Positions 26,049 through 34,546 of a DNA stretch of 64,000 nucleotides are shown piece by piece; position 1 is the stretch's first letter; each line of letters opens with the position of its first letter. This DNA is from Streptococcus ilei (GTDB taxonomy: Bacteria > Bacillota > Bacilli > Lactobacillales > Streptococcaceae): positions 558,001-622,000 of the forward strand of contig NC_022584.1 of NCBI RefSeq assembly GCF_000479335.1, given 5' to 3'. Both the position numbers and the translations under genes were made by a program. Under the pieces are notes generated by a model. That model made no database searches. It had not been told where the DNA came from and saw only the letters and a list, made by a program, of their open reading frames with translations.

Positions 26049-27781
26049 TCTGTCCCCTCCTCTCTCTTCTGTTGGGAGAAATGAATCTCTTGGTATAAAG
26101 GATTCGTTGACACCAGGTCTTCATGACTGCCTAAGCCGACCTGTTTACCTTTGTCTAAGACGAGAATTTTCTCAGCACTACGGAGACTATTGGTCCGCTG
26201 CGAGATGAGGATGAGACTTGTCTTCGACAACTCCTCTTTTAGAGCCTGTAAAAGTCGTGCTTCTGTCAAATAGTCCAAAGCTGAAGTGGAATCATCTAAC
26301 ACTAAAAATGGAGCTTGACGAAGGACAGCACGAGCAATGGTCAGACGTTGCCGTTGACCACCGGAAAAATTCCTTCCAAAAGCTTCTACGGGAGCCTCTA
26401 GTCCTCCTTCTTTCTCACGGACAAAATCAGCTGCTTGCGCAACTTCCAAGGCCCACCACAACTGCTCCTCACTTGGTTCTTTAGTTAATCCCAGTGTTAG
26501 GTTCGAACGAATGCTACCTTTAAAAAGCTCTGCATTTTGAGGAACCACTGCCACCCAGTCACGCCACTGACCAAGAGTCTTTGGGCTCTGTCCATCTTTA
26601 AAAATGGTTAGACTTCCTTGACTCGGGTCATAAAGATGTCCTAGCAATTGAACCAGGGTAGATTTCCCAGACCCTGTCCCCCCAGTGATCCCCAAGGTTT
26701 GTCCCTTTTTTAATGATAAATGAATACCTTCTAAGGACGGTTTTGCCGCTAAAGGATAGGTAAAGATTAAATCTTGGATCTCGAGAGCCAGTTGAGGATT
26801 TGAAGCAGCTACCTCATCCAACTCTTGATCCAGATCTTCACTTTTCTCATCAAAGACTTGGACAATCCGCCCAGCAGCGATATAGCTTTGGTTGAGTGAG
26901 GTCACCAACATGGCTAACTTTAGTAATTCCGTTAAAATTTGAAGCAGATAATTGACCAAGGCTACCAACATTCCTTGACTGAGTGTCCCCATTTGAATGG
27001 AGGCTTGTCCCTGCCAAAGAATACAAATCAAGGTTCCATTCACGACTAAGAAGGTTAGAGGACTAATCAAACTAGACCACTTGGATACTATTAATTGCCA
27101 GTTGGTATAGTCTTGGTTGACCTCATTAAACTCTGCTTCTTCATGAGCTGCCTGTCCAAAAGCGCGGATAACCCTCATTCCTTGTAACTGCTGACGCGTG
27201 ATTGTAACCATTCGATCCGTTATCTTCCTGATGCGTCCATAAAGAGGATTAACCACACGCGACATAACGACAATGATCAGGGTCAATAGGGCAACCATTC
27301 CAATAAACCACAAGGTCAGTTGTGGACTAATGGTAAAAGCCATAAAAATAGAGCCAAAAACGACAATCGGCGCTCGGAGAAATAGACGTAAAAATAGATT
27401 AATCCCTGTTTGAATTTGATAGGTATCACTGGTTAGTCGCGTCACGAGGCTTGAGGTGGTTAGGCGATCCCTCTGCTCCTTAGACAAGCTGAGAATTTTC
27501 TCATACAAATCATTGGTCAATTCCTTAGTATAACCAACGGCTGCCTTCGATGAATAATATTGGGCTGTTATCGCTACGAGAACGCCAAAACCAGCAAAAA
27601 TAAATAAAAGACCAACCACCCCAAGCATTCCAGCTTGGTCTTGACGAGGAATCAGCTGATCGACAAGATGAGCAATTAAAAGTGGAACCAGTAATTCAAA
27701 GATTGCTTCCAACAACTTGAAAAACGGTCCCAGTATGGTTTCTTTTTTATAATTCCTGAAGTATTTCAATAAGTCTTTCAT
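26045..27781 (-). CDS. Heterodimeric ABC exporter, half-transporter with degenerate Walker B
   Basis: A 578-residue partner of the downstream gene with the same layout: six spans, Walker A GGTGSGKST, Q-loop VVPQNAELFKG, signature NFSGGQRQRLTIARA. Walker B reads FLVLDDSTSALD: the catalytic Glu is Asp-Ser here, and the H-loop position is ISQRTNS without His. This is the usual asymmetry of heterodimeric exporters, with one consensus and one degenerate ATP site. First gene of the two-gene operon. Confidence 0.88.
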   Translation of the reverse strand: MKDLLKYFRNYKKETILGPFFKLLEAIFELLVPLLIAHLVDQLIPRQDQAGMLGVVGLLFIFAGFGVLVAITAQYYSSKAAVGYTKELTNDLYEKILSLSKEQRDRLTTSSLVTRLTSDTYQIQTGINLFLRLFLRAPIVVFGSIFMAFTISPQLTLWFIGMVALLTLIIVVMSRVVNPLYGRIRKITDRMVTITRQQLQGMRVIRAFGQAAHEEAEFNEVNQDYTNWQLIVSKWSSLISPLTFLVVNGTLICILWQGQASIQMGTLSQGMLVALVNYLLQILTELLKLAMLVTSLNQSYIAAGRIVQVFDEKSEDLDQELDEVAASNPQLALEIQDLIFTYPLAAKPSLEGIHLSLKKGQTLGITGGTGSGKSTLVQLLGHLYDPSQGSLTIFKDGQSPKTLGQWRDWVAVVPQNAELFKGSIRSNLTLGLTKEPSEEQLWWALEVAQAADFVREKEGGLEAPVEAFGRNFSGGQRQRLTIARAVLRQAPFLVLDDSTSALDYLTEARLLQALKEELSKTSLILISQRTNSLRSAEKILVLDKGKQVGLGSHEDLVSTNPLYQEIHFSQQKREEGTE

Positions 27782-27835
27782 ACTACTCGTTTGTCTTTCT
27801 ATAGGATTAACTTATTTTACCATAATTTTTAAAGA

Positions 27836-27865
27836 TAAAAAAAATCTCCCTGCAAAGCAGAGAGA
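27836..27865 (-). terminator. Terminator on the minus strand before the ABC exporter operon
   Basis: TCTCTCTGC pairs with GCAGGGAGA around TTT and ATTTTTTTT follows on the minus strand. It would stop transcripts coming from the MFS gene and structured element copy 2 before the exporter promoter. Confidence 0.65.
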
Positions 27866-27946
27866 GTGTAAACGTAGACAAGTGCTCATTTATAAAAATC
27901 TATAAACTTCAATAAAGATAAATAACTTTATTGGTTAGGGTTATTC

Positions 27947-28105
27947 AGTCATCTACTGAAACTTTCCGCCGTGAGAAAAGTGCTAGAAACAATATTGTTT
28001 CTAGCACTCGGAATTATTGAGACCTCAGGCTCAATAATTAGTCATGGAACTTCATAGAAGTTCGCTGACGTCCGTTCTCGCCTAAGGAAAGTTTCTAAGA
28101 TGACT
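27947..28105 (+). repeat. Structured intergenic element, copy 2
   Basis: Outer arms AGTCATCT/AGATGACT and GAAACTTTCC/GGAAAGTTTC (27958-27967, 28086-28095). Inner hairpins: GTGCTAGAAACAAT/ATTGTTTCTAGCAC, AATTATTGAG/CTCAATAATT and GAACTTC/GAAGTTC, then CGCTGACGTCCGT. Compared with copy 1 the first two stems have different bases but full pairing. Same orientation on the plus strand as copy 1; flanking genes here run on the minus strand. Confidence 0.7.
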
Positions 28106-28196
28106 TTGTCTTCAATCTTATTCTTCTAAACACATAGAAAATTCGTTTAGTTCTTGTCCCATTTAATCTTGTTTAGACAAATGAAGGTTAGGAATA

Positions 28197-29396
28197 TTAT
28201 TCCATCTTTGTCCCCTTATTTAAAATATTGCCCATTTTTCCTAGTCCCATCAGTAAGAGAGGGAAAGTGATAAGTGTTATAAGTCCTAGCCCAAGAAAAA
28301 CAGCTACAAATCCACAAGTATCGATAAACCAACCAGTCAGTGGGAAGATAACAATCATGGATAGACTAAACATCATCGAATTGATACTAAGCATGGTTGC
28401 TCGTACACTAGAAGGCAAATAAGCTTGTAAATCATTGTAGTAAATGGGTTGATACACTGCATAAAGGGCATTGGTCAAGAGATAGACACTTAGATAGGCG
28501 AATGGAGTCTTCAAGCCTACCAAAAGCAAGGACAAACCTGTCAGTGCAACCAGAATTGGAAAGACTTGATTGCTATTCCATTTCTTCCCAATTTGACTAG
28601 CTAGATAAACCGCTAGAAGATTGAAGCCACTACCAATCAACATGATGAGCGAAACTTGCCAACTGACTAGGTCACTGATTTTCTGTTGGTAGTAAAAATA
28701 AAACATACACATGATGGTTCCTACCAGCTGATAGGTGAACATCCAGTAAAACAAGACTGGTTTTTCCTGCCACTCTTGTTTGACTACCACCAATATACGC
28801 TTTATGGTCAAGTGATTTCTTTCACCACTCTTGCTCTCTGGCTCTTTCATTAGAAAAATCAAGAGAATGGATAGCAATGAAAGGACAATAGCAATCAGAT
28901 AGGTCCAAGCCAATGCTCCGTGAATAAAGAAGCCTGCCACAACTGTACCTAAGGTTCGGGTGACTTCTGCCACACCAGACAAAAAGCTAGAAATCTGAAG
29001 ATATCGGTCCTTTTGACCCGCTTCAACCGCCGAATCATATAAGAAAGCCGTACTAGTCCCCGAATCAAAATTGTAGGACAAAGCATTAACCATCATGGCA
29101 ATCGCATAAATCCAAAAACTCCCCTGACCAAACAAAATCAAGATAGAGGACACAATACTAGCCAAGCGAGCCAAATAGAGATTGGTTTTGTAACTAAATC
29201 GATCGGCCAACATACCAGAGGGGATTTCACACAAGAGACTGGTCCCATGAAAGATACTTTCTAGTAAACCGATTTGAAGCAAGGATAGACCATTTTGGAT
29301 AAAAAATAAAATCCAAAAACTGGTAATCCCAAAATAAGATGTGAATTCCAGACCTGCTAGGAGTGGAATATTGCCTTTGTAAGTTCTTTTAAACAT
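28197..29396 (-). CDS. MFS transporter
   Basis: A 399-residue transporter with about twelve spans, starting MFKRTYKGNIPLLAGLEF. Motif A appears as GMLADRFSYKTNLYLARL after the second span, and FDSGTSTAFLYDSAVEAGQKDRYLQI suggests a drug-efflux/SetA-like member; substrate unknown. A frame opens at 29414, but nothing like a ribosome binding site precedes it, while GGAAAGAGAG precedes 29396. Single gene, bordered by a BOX element upstream and the structured repeat downstream. Confidence 0.75.
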   Translation of the reverse strand: MFKRTYKGNIPLLAGLEFTSYFGITSFWILFFIQNGLSLLQIGLLESIFHGTSLLCEIPSGMLADRFSYKTNLYLARLASIVSSILILFGQGSFWIYAIAMMVNALSYNFDSGTSTAFLYDSAVEAGQKDRYLQISSFLSGVAEVTRTLGTVVAGFFIHGALAWTYLIAIVLSLLSILLIFLMKEPESKSGERNHLTIKRILVVVKQEWQEKPVLFYWMFTYQLVGTIMCMFYFYYQQKISDLVSWQVSLIMLIGSGFNLLAVYLASQIGKKWNSNQVFPILVALTGLSLLLVGLKTPFAYLSVYLLTNALYAVYQPIYYNDLQAYLPSSVRATMLSINSMMFSLSMIVIFPLTGWFIDTCGFVAVFLGLGLITLITFPLLLMGLGKMGNILNKGTKME

Positions 29397-29486
29397 TGTT
29401 TTCTCTCTTTCCATATGTAGTATGACTGTTTCTAAAAGACTTACTGAGAGTTGCCTACATTTTCTCCACCTCTTTCATTTAAAGTA

Positions 29487-29592
29487 ATACTCAATGAAAA
29501 TCAAAGAGCAAACTAGGAAGCTAGCCGCAGGCTGTACTTGAGTACGGCAAGGTGAAGCTGACGTAGTTTGAATTTTATTTTCGAAGAGTATA
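29487..29592 (+). repeat. BOX element (boxA-boxC)
   Basis: Begins ATACTCAATGAAAATCAAAG and ends TTTCGAAGAGTATAA, the known termini of the pneumococcal and mitis-group BOX repeat, with the internal AGCCGCAGGCTG and GTACTTGAGTAC stems. No boxB copy is obvious. It lies between asnS and an MFS gene. Confidence 0.9.
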
Positions 29593-29613
29593 AAAACGCC
29601 AGACGGCGTTTTT
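29592..29613 (-). terminator. Terminator of asnS
   Basis: AAAAACGCC and GGCGTTTTT form a perfect 9-bp stem around AGAC (GTCT on the minus strand), 8 bases past the asnS stop. It can work in both directions. Confidence 0.8.
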
Positions 29614-29620
29614 ATGGCTA

Positions 29621-30964
29621 TTAAGGTTTGATACGGTGCAACATACGTGGGAATGGAATGGCTTCACGGATGTGTTTAGTTCCAGCTGCGAAGGTTACCA
29701 TACGCTCGATACCGATACCAAATCCACCGTGTGGGACTGTACCGTATTTACGAAGGTCAAGGTAGAATTCATACTCTGTAAGATCCATACCAAGTGATTC
29801 CATCTTAGCGACAAGGGCATCGTAGTCTTCCTCACGCATGGAACCACCGATGATTTCTCCGTAACCTTCTGGTGCAAGCAAATCTGCACAAAGCACGCGA
29901 TCTGGGTTCCCAGGAACTGGTTTCATGTAGAAGGCCTTGATGTCTGCTGGGTAGTTAATCACAAAGGTTGGTACACCAAAGTGATTTGAAATCCAAGTTT
30001 CGTGTGGTGAACCGAAATCATCTCCATGCTCTAGATGTTCATAGTCAGCGTCTTCATCATTTTCATGTTCTTGCAAGAGATCAATGGCTTCATCGTAAGT
30101 AATGCGTTTGAATGGCTCTGCAATGTAGCGTTTCAAGAGCTCTGTATCACGTTCCAAGGTTTCCAAGGCTTGAAGAGCACGATCTAGAACACCTTGAAGC
30201 AACGCTTTAACATAAGCTTCTTGCAAGTCAAGTGACTCGTCGTGTGTCAAGTATGAGTACTCCGCATCCATCATCCAGAATTCAGTCAAGTGACGACGAG
30301 TTTTTGATTTCTCCGCACGGAATACTGGACCAAAGTCAAAGACACGACCAAGAGCCATAGCCCCAGCTTCAAGATAAAGCTGTCCTGATTGGCTCAAGTA
30401 AGCTGGTGTTCCAAAGTAGTCTGTTTCAAAAAGTTCTGTAGAATCTTCTGCAGCATTTCCTGAAAGGATTGGGCTATCAAATTTCATGAAGCCATTCTTG
30501 TCAAAGAACTCATAAGTTGCATAAATGATTGCGTTACGAATTTGCATCACTGCTACTTGTTTGCGTGAACGCAACCACAAATGGCGGTTATCCATCAAGA
30601 AGTCTGTACCGTGTTCTTTTGGAGTGATTGGATAATCTTGAGATTCACCGATGACTTCAATGTCTGTAATATCCAACTCATAACCAAATTTTGACCGCTC
30701 ATCTTCTTTGACAATCCCAGTCACAAAGACAGACGTTTCTTGGCTCAAGCGTTTGATGGTATCAAATTTTTCAAGACCTACTTCTTCACCGAATTTTTCG
30801 ATAAAGTTTGGTTTGAAAGCTACACCTTGGAAGAAGGCAGTCCCGTCACGCAATTGCAAGAAAGCAATTTTCCCTTTTCCTGATTTGTTAGCAACCCAAG
30901 CACCGATAGTCACTTCTTGACCGACATAGTCTTTTACTTCGATGATGGTAATCCGTTTTGTCAT
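29621..30964 (-). CDS. asnS: Asparaginyl-tRNA synthetase
   Basis: A class IIb aminoacyl-tRNA synthetase of 447 residues charging tRNA-Asn in the cytoplasm. N-terminal OB-fold ([24 protein letters not shown]), class II motif 2 [22 protein letters not shown] and motif 3 [12 protein letters not shown] are present. GGAAG precedes the start. It runs alone here; a secreted-protein gene in the opposite direction separates it from the aminotransferase gene often found nearby in streptococci. Confidence 0.96.
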   Translation of the reverse strand: MTKRITIIEVKDYVGQEVTIGAWVANKSGKGKIAFLQLRDGTAFFQGVAFKPNFIEKFGEEVGLEKFDTIKRLSQETSVFVTGIVKEDERSKFGYELDITDIEVIGESQDYPITPKEHGTDFLMDNRHLWLRSRKQVAVMQIRNAIIYATYEFFDKNGFMKFDSPILSGNAAEDSTELFETDYFGTPAYLSQSGQLYLEAGAMALGRVFDFGPVFRAEKSKTRRHLTEFWMMDAEYSYLTHDESLDLQEAYVKALLQGVLDRALQALETLERDTELLKRYIAEPFKRITYDEAIDLLQEHENDEDADYEHLEHGDDFGSPHETWISNHFGVPTFVINYPADIKAFYMKPVPGNPDRVLCADLLAPEGYGEIIGGSMREEDYDALVAKMESLGMDLTEYEFYLDLRKYGTVPHGGFGIGIERMVTFAAGTKHIREAIPFPRMLHRIKP

Positions 30965-31205
30965 AATACATCTTCCTTTTCTCGTTAAACTTGTCCGAAG
31001 ACATGATCACCTTTCATTTTACCACAAATAAGAGCCGATAGCTATCTCTCACAATCTAAAAATCCGGCTTTTTTTACGAAAACTGACTTTTAATAAAAAA
31101 ATAAATCAACTTTTTCAAATTCTTGAACCGATTTAAATATTTTATCCTATATTTTGATTTTTCAAAGGAAAATCCTGTCATTTTAAGTCTCAATAGCAGT
31201 CATTT

Positions 31206-31235
31206 TTGACAAGTAAAAAGCTTGCAAGTTATACT
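31206..31235 (+). promoter_or_regulatory. Promoter of the secreted MucBP-like protein gene
   Basis: A perfect TTGACA (31206-31211) and TATACT (31230-31235) with an 18-base spacer. The 240 bases upstream, back to the asnS start, are AT-rich and show no other feature. Confidence 0.75.
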
Positions 31236-31259
31236 ATCAGTATGTATAAGGAGGAAAAT

Positions 31260-32312
31260 ATGAAAAAGAAAATTCAACTCACCACGGGATTGTGTGCAGC
31301 TGTTTTAGCCCTCAGTCTCGCAACAACCACTTTTGCTGATGAGCAGACAGCCCCTGTCACTGCTCCTATCTCTGAACGACAAGATACGGTTGCTCCTGTT
31401 TCAGTCATTTCAGAGAGTTCAGCTACTGCAATTACCAATGAAACAATATCCCCACTTCCGAGCGAAGAAACAGCTAGCCTGACGGCTGAGGAATCAACCC
31501 CAGCTCCTGCTGAGACTCCAGTTGATCCACGAATCTCTGAAATTCGTGTCATCCATCGTCGTCGGACTCTGAAACCAGACTATTATCCAGTCGCTACTTC
31601 AACAGATGTCGTCTACAAAACAGTTGAAGCCCATGCTTTTACTGAATATGACGTCTCTGGGAATGGTCCAGCAACAGTTACAGACGAAAACGGAAAAACA
31701 TGGTACCGAGTGAGATATTCTGATCTTGGCATCAAAGATGGTTTCCATTACAATAGCGCTCCTGAAAAAGGGACTGCTACAGCACCAGTCATTGAAGTCA
31801 TTCATCTCTATGACGATATTGATTTGAATCCGGAAGTTGTAAAACGTGCTCGTTTTGTAGACGAAAAGGGACAAGAAATTGCGCCTTCCCAAGAAAACAG
31901 CGTCGAGCGCAGCCTTGATCTGGCTTATGAAGCTGGTCTTCCAACAGCACCCGCTCAGATCCAAGCTAATGGAAAAACATATGTATACCAATCTGCTAAC
32001 AAAGAAGAATTGACCTCCCACAAACTTCATGTTTCTAACTTGGTGACTGTGACCTATTTCTATAAAGAAGTTACCACACCAGTTGTTGAGAAACCATCAA
32101 CACCTTCTGTTCCAGAAAAACCTGTTCAAAAACTGCGTCTTCCAAAAGGAAATAATGGAGTCAAAACGCGGGTTCCAGTTGGTAAAAAAGTTCAAAGCAA
32201 ACCAGCTAGTCCAGAAGTGAAAAAATTCCGCCTTCCAAAAGGGAACAATGGGGCTAAGACCCGTGTAGCTGTGAAAAAAGGAAGCACAATTCTTTCTGTT
32301 GATTACTTATAA
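31260..32312 (+). CDS. Secreted protein with MucBP-like region and C-terminal repeats
   Basis: A 350-residue exported protein: signal peptide (cut after about residue 28, TTTFA/DEQ), a Thr/Ser/Pro/Glu-rich stretch, a VKRARFVDEKGQEIAPS...VTVTYFYKE region like a MucBP domain, and two C-terminal repeats LRLPKGNNGVKTRVPVGKK and FRLPKGNNGAKTRVAVKKG. There is no LPXTG plus membrane tail, so it is either secreted or held non-covalently. AAGGAGG precedes the ATG at 31260; a longer frame from 31206 overlaps the promoter and was rejected. Role unknown, perhaps host or surface contact. Confidence 0.7.
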   Translation: MKKKIQLTTGLCAAVLALSLATTTFADEQTAPVTAPISERQDTVAPVSVISESSATAITNETISPLPSEETASLTAEESTPAPAETPVDPRISEIRVIHRRRTLKPDYYPVATSTDVVYKTVEAHAFTEYDVSGNGPATVTDENGKTWYRVRYSDLGIKDGFHYNSAPEKGTATAPVIEVIHLYDDIDLNPEVVKRARFVDEKGQEIAPSQENSVERSLDLAYEAGLPTAPAQIQANGKTYVYQSANKEELTSHKLHVSNLVTVTYFYKEVTTPVVEKPSTPSVPEKPVQKLRLPKGNNGVKTRVPVGKKVQSKPASPEVKKFRLPKGNNGAKTRVAVKKGSTILSVDYL

Positions 32313-32324
32313 GTCAATAAAGAA

Positions 32325-32502
32325 GAGAGTGGGACAGAAATCGGTAATTCGTTAGAATTCGATTTCGTCGTCCCACCTCCGCACAGTTGAGTAGGGCTGT
32401 AAAAGCTGTGAAATCAGCGTAATAGAGCCCACTCAACCACTGCGTCTTGCTCGACAATCCAAAGACAATTGAGAGGCTAGGACTTTTGTCCCAGCCTCTT
32501 TT
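32325..32502. repeat. GAGGCTGGGAC repeat, copy B
   Basis: About 178 bases between convergent genes, in the opposite orientation to copy A: GAGAGTGGGACAG end first, GTCCCAGCCTC end last. The interior has GGGCT and AGCCC arms and a short CTG/CAG-type stem. Probably a bidirectional terminator-like element. Confidence 0.8.
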
Positions 32503-32505
32503 CTT

Positions 32506-33684
32506 TTAATTTTCCATAAATTGATGCAAGCGACGTACAGCTTCTTTTAGGGTCTCTAGGTCAGTAGCATAGCTAAGACGGACATTCTCTGGAGCTCCAA
32601 ATCCAGCTCCTGTAATAAGCGCTACTCCCACTTCTTCCAGAATGGCAGTTGCAAACTCTGTCACATCTGAATAGCCCTTCATCTCCATGGCTTTTGTGAC
32701 ATTAGGGAAGAGATAGAAGGCTCCCTGGGGCTTGATCACATCAAAGCCAGGAACTTCACACAGGAGAGGATATATAGTATTCAAGCGCTCCTCAAAGGCT
32801 TGACGCATGACTTCTACAGAGTCTTGCGGACCAGTTAGAGCTTCGATTGTTGCGTACTGTGAAACAGCTGTCAGGTTCGAAGTTGTCTGACCAGTCAATT
32901 TACTCATGGCTGCGATGATTTCTGGATCACCAACCGCATAGCCAACCCGCCAACCAGTCATGGCATAGGCTTTAGAAACTCCATTAATCACAATCGTTTG
33001 TTTGCGGATAGCTTCGGATAAGCTTGAGATTGGAACGAACTCATTCCCGTTATAAACCAGGCGACCATAGATATCATCTGCAAGGATAAGAATATCATGC
33101 TCTACAGCCCAATTTCCAATCGCTAAGAGTTCTTCTTTGCTATAAATCATTCCAGTCGGATTAGATGGTGAGTTCAAAACCAAGACCTTAGTCTTTTCTG
33201 TTCGAGCCTCTTCTAATTGCTCCACTGTAACTTTAAAGTTATTGGCTTGAGTTCCTTTCACATAAACAGGAACACCTTCTGCCATAAGAACTTGGTCCCC
33301 GTAACTAACCCAATAAGGGGTCGGAATGAGCACTTCATCGCCAGGATCGACCACAGCCATAAAGAAAGTATAGAGAGAGAACTTAGCACCTGTCGCGAAG
33401 GTAACTTGGTTTGGTGATACTGAGTAACCATAGTAGCGTTCGAAATAGGTATTGACAGCAGCCTTTAATGCAGGTAAACCAGAAGCAACCGTATAAAAGG
33501 AAGCACGCCCATCTCGAATGGCTTCGACTGCAGCATCTTGAATGTTCTCAGGAGTGTGAAAGTCAGGCTGGCCCAAGGTTAGGGAGAGGACATCTTTCCC
33601 TTCTGCCTTTAGTTTTTTCGCTTTGGCGTCACTTGCTAGAGTGACACTTTCCTCCATTTTTAAAACACGATCTGAAATTTTCAT
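32506..33684 (-). CDS. PLP-dependent aminotransferase (aspartate/aromatic type, AspB-like)
   Basis: A 392-residue fold-type I aminotransferase. Seen: SLTLGQPDFHTP, the PLP Asn in NSPSNPTG, the Asp/Tyr in LADDIYGRLVY, the PLP Lys in VINGVSKAYAMTGWRVGY and the Arg in NVRLSYA that binds the substrate carboxylate. It transfers amino groups between aspartate (or aromatic amino acids) and 2-oxoglutarate. The start at 33684 follows AGGTAAGG. About 300 bases upstream hold no other gene; no T-box was found there. Confidence 0.88.
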   Translation of the reverse strand: MKISDRVLKMEESVTLASDAKAKKLKAEGKDVLSLTLGQPDFHTPENIQDAAVEAIRDGRASFYTVASGLPALKAAVNTYFERYYGYSVSPNQVTFATGAKFSLYTFFMAVVDPGDEVLIPTPYWVSYGDQVLMAEGVPVYVKGTQANNFKVTVEQLEEARTEKTKVLVLNSPSNPTGMIYSKEELLAIGNWAVEHDILILADDIYGRLVYNGNEFVPISSLSEAIRKQTIVINGVSKAYAMTGWRVGYAVGDPEIIAAMSKLTGQTTSNLTAVSQYATIEALTGPQDSVEVMRQAFEERLNTIYPLLCEVPGFDVIKPQGAFYLFPNVTKAMEMKGYSDVTEFATAILEEVGVALITGAGFGAPENVRLSYATDLETLKEAVRRLHQFMEN

Positions 33685-33957
33685 ACCTTACCTACTTTCT
33701 ACCTGGGACCCGTATCGGATCTATCCGACTTAGACTTAGATTCAACCAGAAACTGTCTACAATACCTATATTATACACCATAGATTAGACTTGGAGCAAG
33801 ATTTTACTAAGGATTCAAAGAAACTTTACTACTCCTTACTATTCGACAAAAAAATAATTTGACACTAAAGTTAACAGTCATTTTTTCTTCTGTTGATAAA
33901 TCCATTATCTTGTCACCCGCCTGTAATCTATTTGATATTAAGGCTTAATAGCGTCTA

Positions 33958-33985
33958 ATACTATTTATTGCTAAAATGATAGTAT
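33958..33985 (+). promoter_or_regulatory. Operator-like inverted repeat over the MarR gene promoter
   Basis: ATACTAT (33958-33964) and ATAGTAT (33979-33985) are inverted arms 14 bases apart. Between them lies an extended -10 box, TGCTAAAAT. The start codon ATG begins at 33984, about 7 bases past the -10 box. A MarR dimer bound here would block its own promoter. Confidence 0.6.
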
Positions 33986-34430
33986 GAAGAATTTAGAAAA
34001 ACTATTTGAAGAAGCCCAAACAGAATTAAAAACCATGATTGTCTTTCACAAGGCGGAACGGACTTTTCGTGCAGCAGAGTCTCATGTCTTTAAGGATCAT
34101 CAGTTGACCCCTACTCAGTTTTCCGTTTTGGAAACCTTGTACAGTAAGGGGGATCTCCGTATCCAGAACCTGATTGACAGTATTTTAGCGACCTCTGGAA
34201 ATATGACCGTCGTGATTCGAAACATGGTGCGTGATGGATGGATCAAGCGCGAAATCGATCCAGATGACCGTCGTGCTTGTATCGTTTCTTTGACAGAAAA
34301 GGGCCGTAAAAAAATTATCGAAGTTCTTCCTGATCATATACGTAATGTTCAAAAAGTCATGGGTGTCTTTAGCGAAGAAGAGCAAAAACAACTTCAAACT
34401 CTTCTGAAAAAATTAAAGGGCTCCCACTAA
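33984..34430 (+). CDS. MarR-family transcriptional regulator
   Basis: A 148-residue winged-helix repressor: LTPTQFSVLETLYSKGDLRIQNL, SGNMTVVIRNMVRDGWIKREIDPDDRRACIVSLTEKGRK (recognition helix and wing). MarR proteins bind as dimers and release DNA on ligand or oxidation. No Cys-based sensor stands out. No ribosome binding site precedes the ATG, and the -10 box is so close that the mRNA may be leaderless. No target gene is adjacent on the same strand; yaaA on the other strand follows. Confidence 0.87.
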   Translation: MKNLEKLFEEAQTELKTMIVFHKAERTFRAAESHVFKDHQLTPTQFSVLETLYSKGDLRIQNLIDSILATSGNMTVVIRNMVRDGWIKREIDPDDRRACIVSLTEKGRKKIIEVLPDHIRNVQKVMGVFSEEEQKQLQTLLKKLKGSH

Positions 34431-34450
34431 ATTCTAACCATTCAATTAGT

Positions 34451-34499
34451 CGTGTTCATAGCCAACTAACTACAGTTGCCAGCTATGAACACGTTTTTT
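34451..34499 (+). terminator. Terminator of the MarR gene
   Basis: A perfect 12-bp stem, CGTGTTCATAGC with GCTATGAACACG, around a 19-base loop, followed by TTTTTT. Confidence 0.85.
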
Positions 34500-34505
34500 G
34501 ATTCT

Positions 34506-34538
34506 TGAAAAAAAGTACTAGTCTCTGTTGACTAGTAC
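34506..34538 (-). terminator. Terminator of yaaA
   Basis: GTACTAGTC and GACTAGTAC form a perfect 9-bp stem with loop of 6; TTTTTTT follows on the minus strand. Confidence 0.8.
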
Positions 34539-34546
34539 CTTCTATT

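Noticed and set aside
32090..32312. LPXTG sorting signal in the secreted protein
   Set aside because: LPKGN occurs twice but is not LPXTG and no hydrophobic segment plus charged tail follows.
33685..33983. T-box leader before the aminotransferase gene
   Set aside because: No T-box core (AGGGTGGNACCGCG) or specifier stem could be found.
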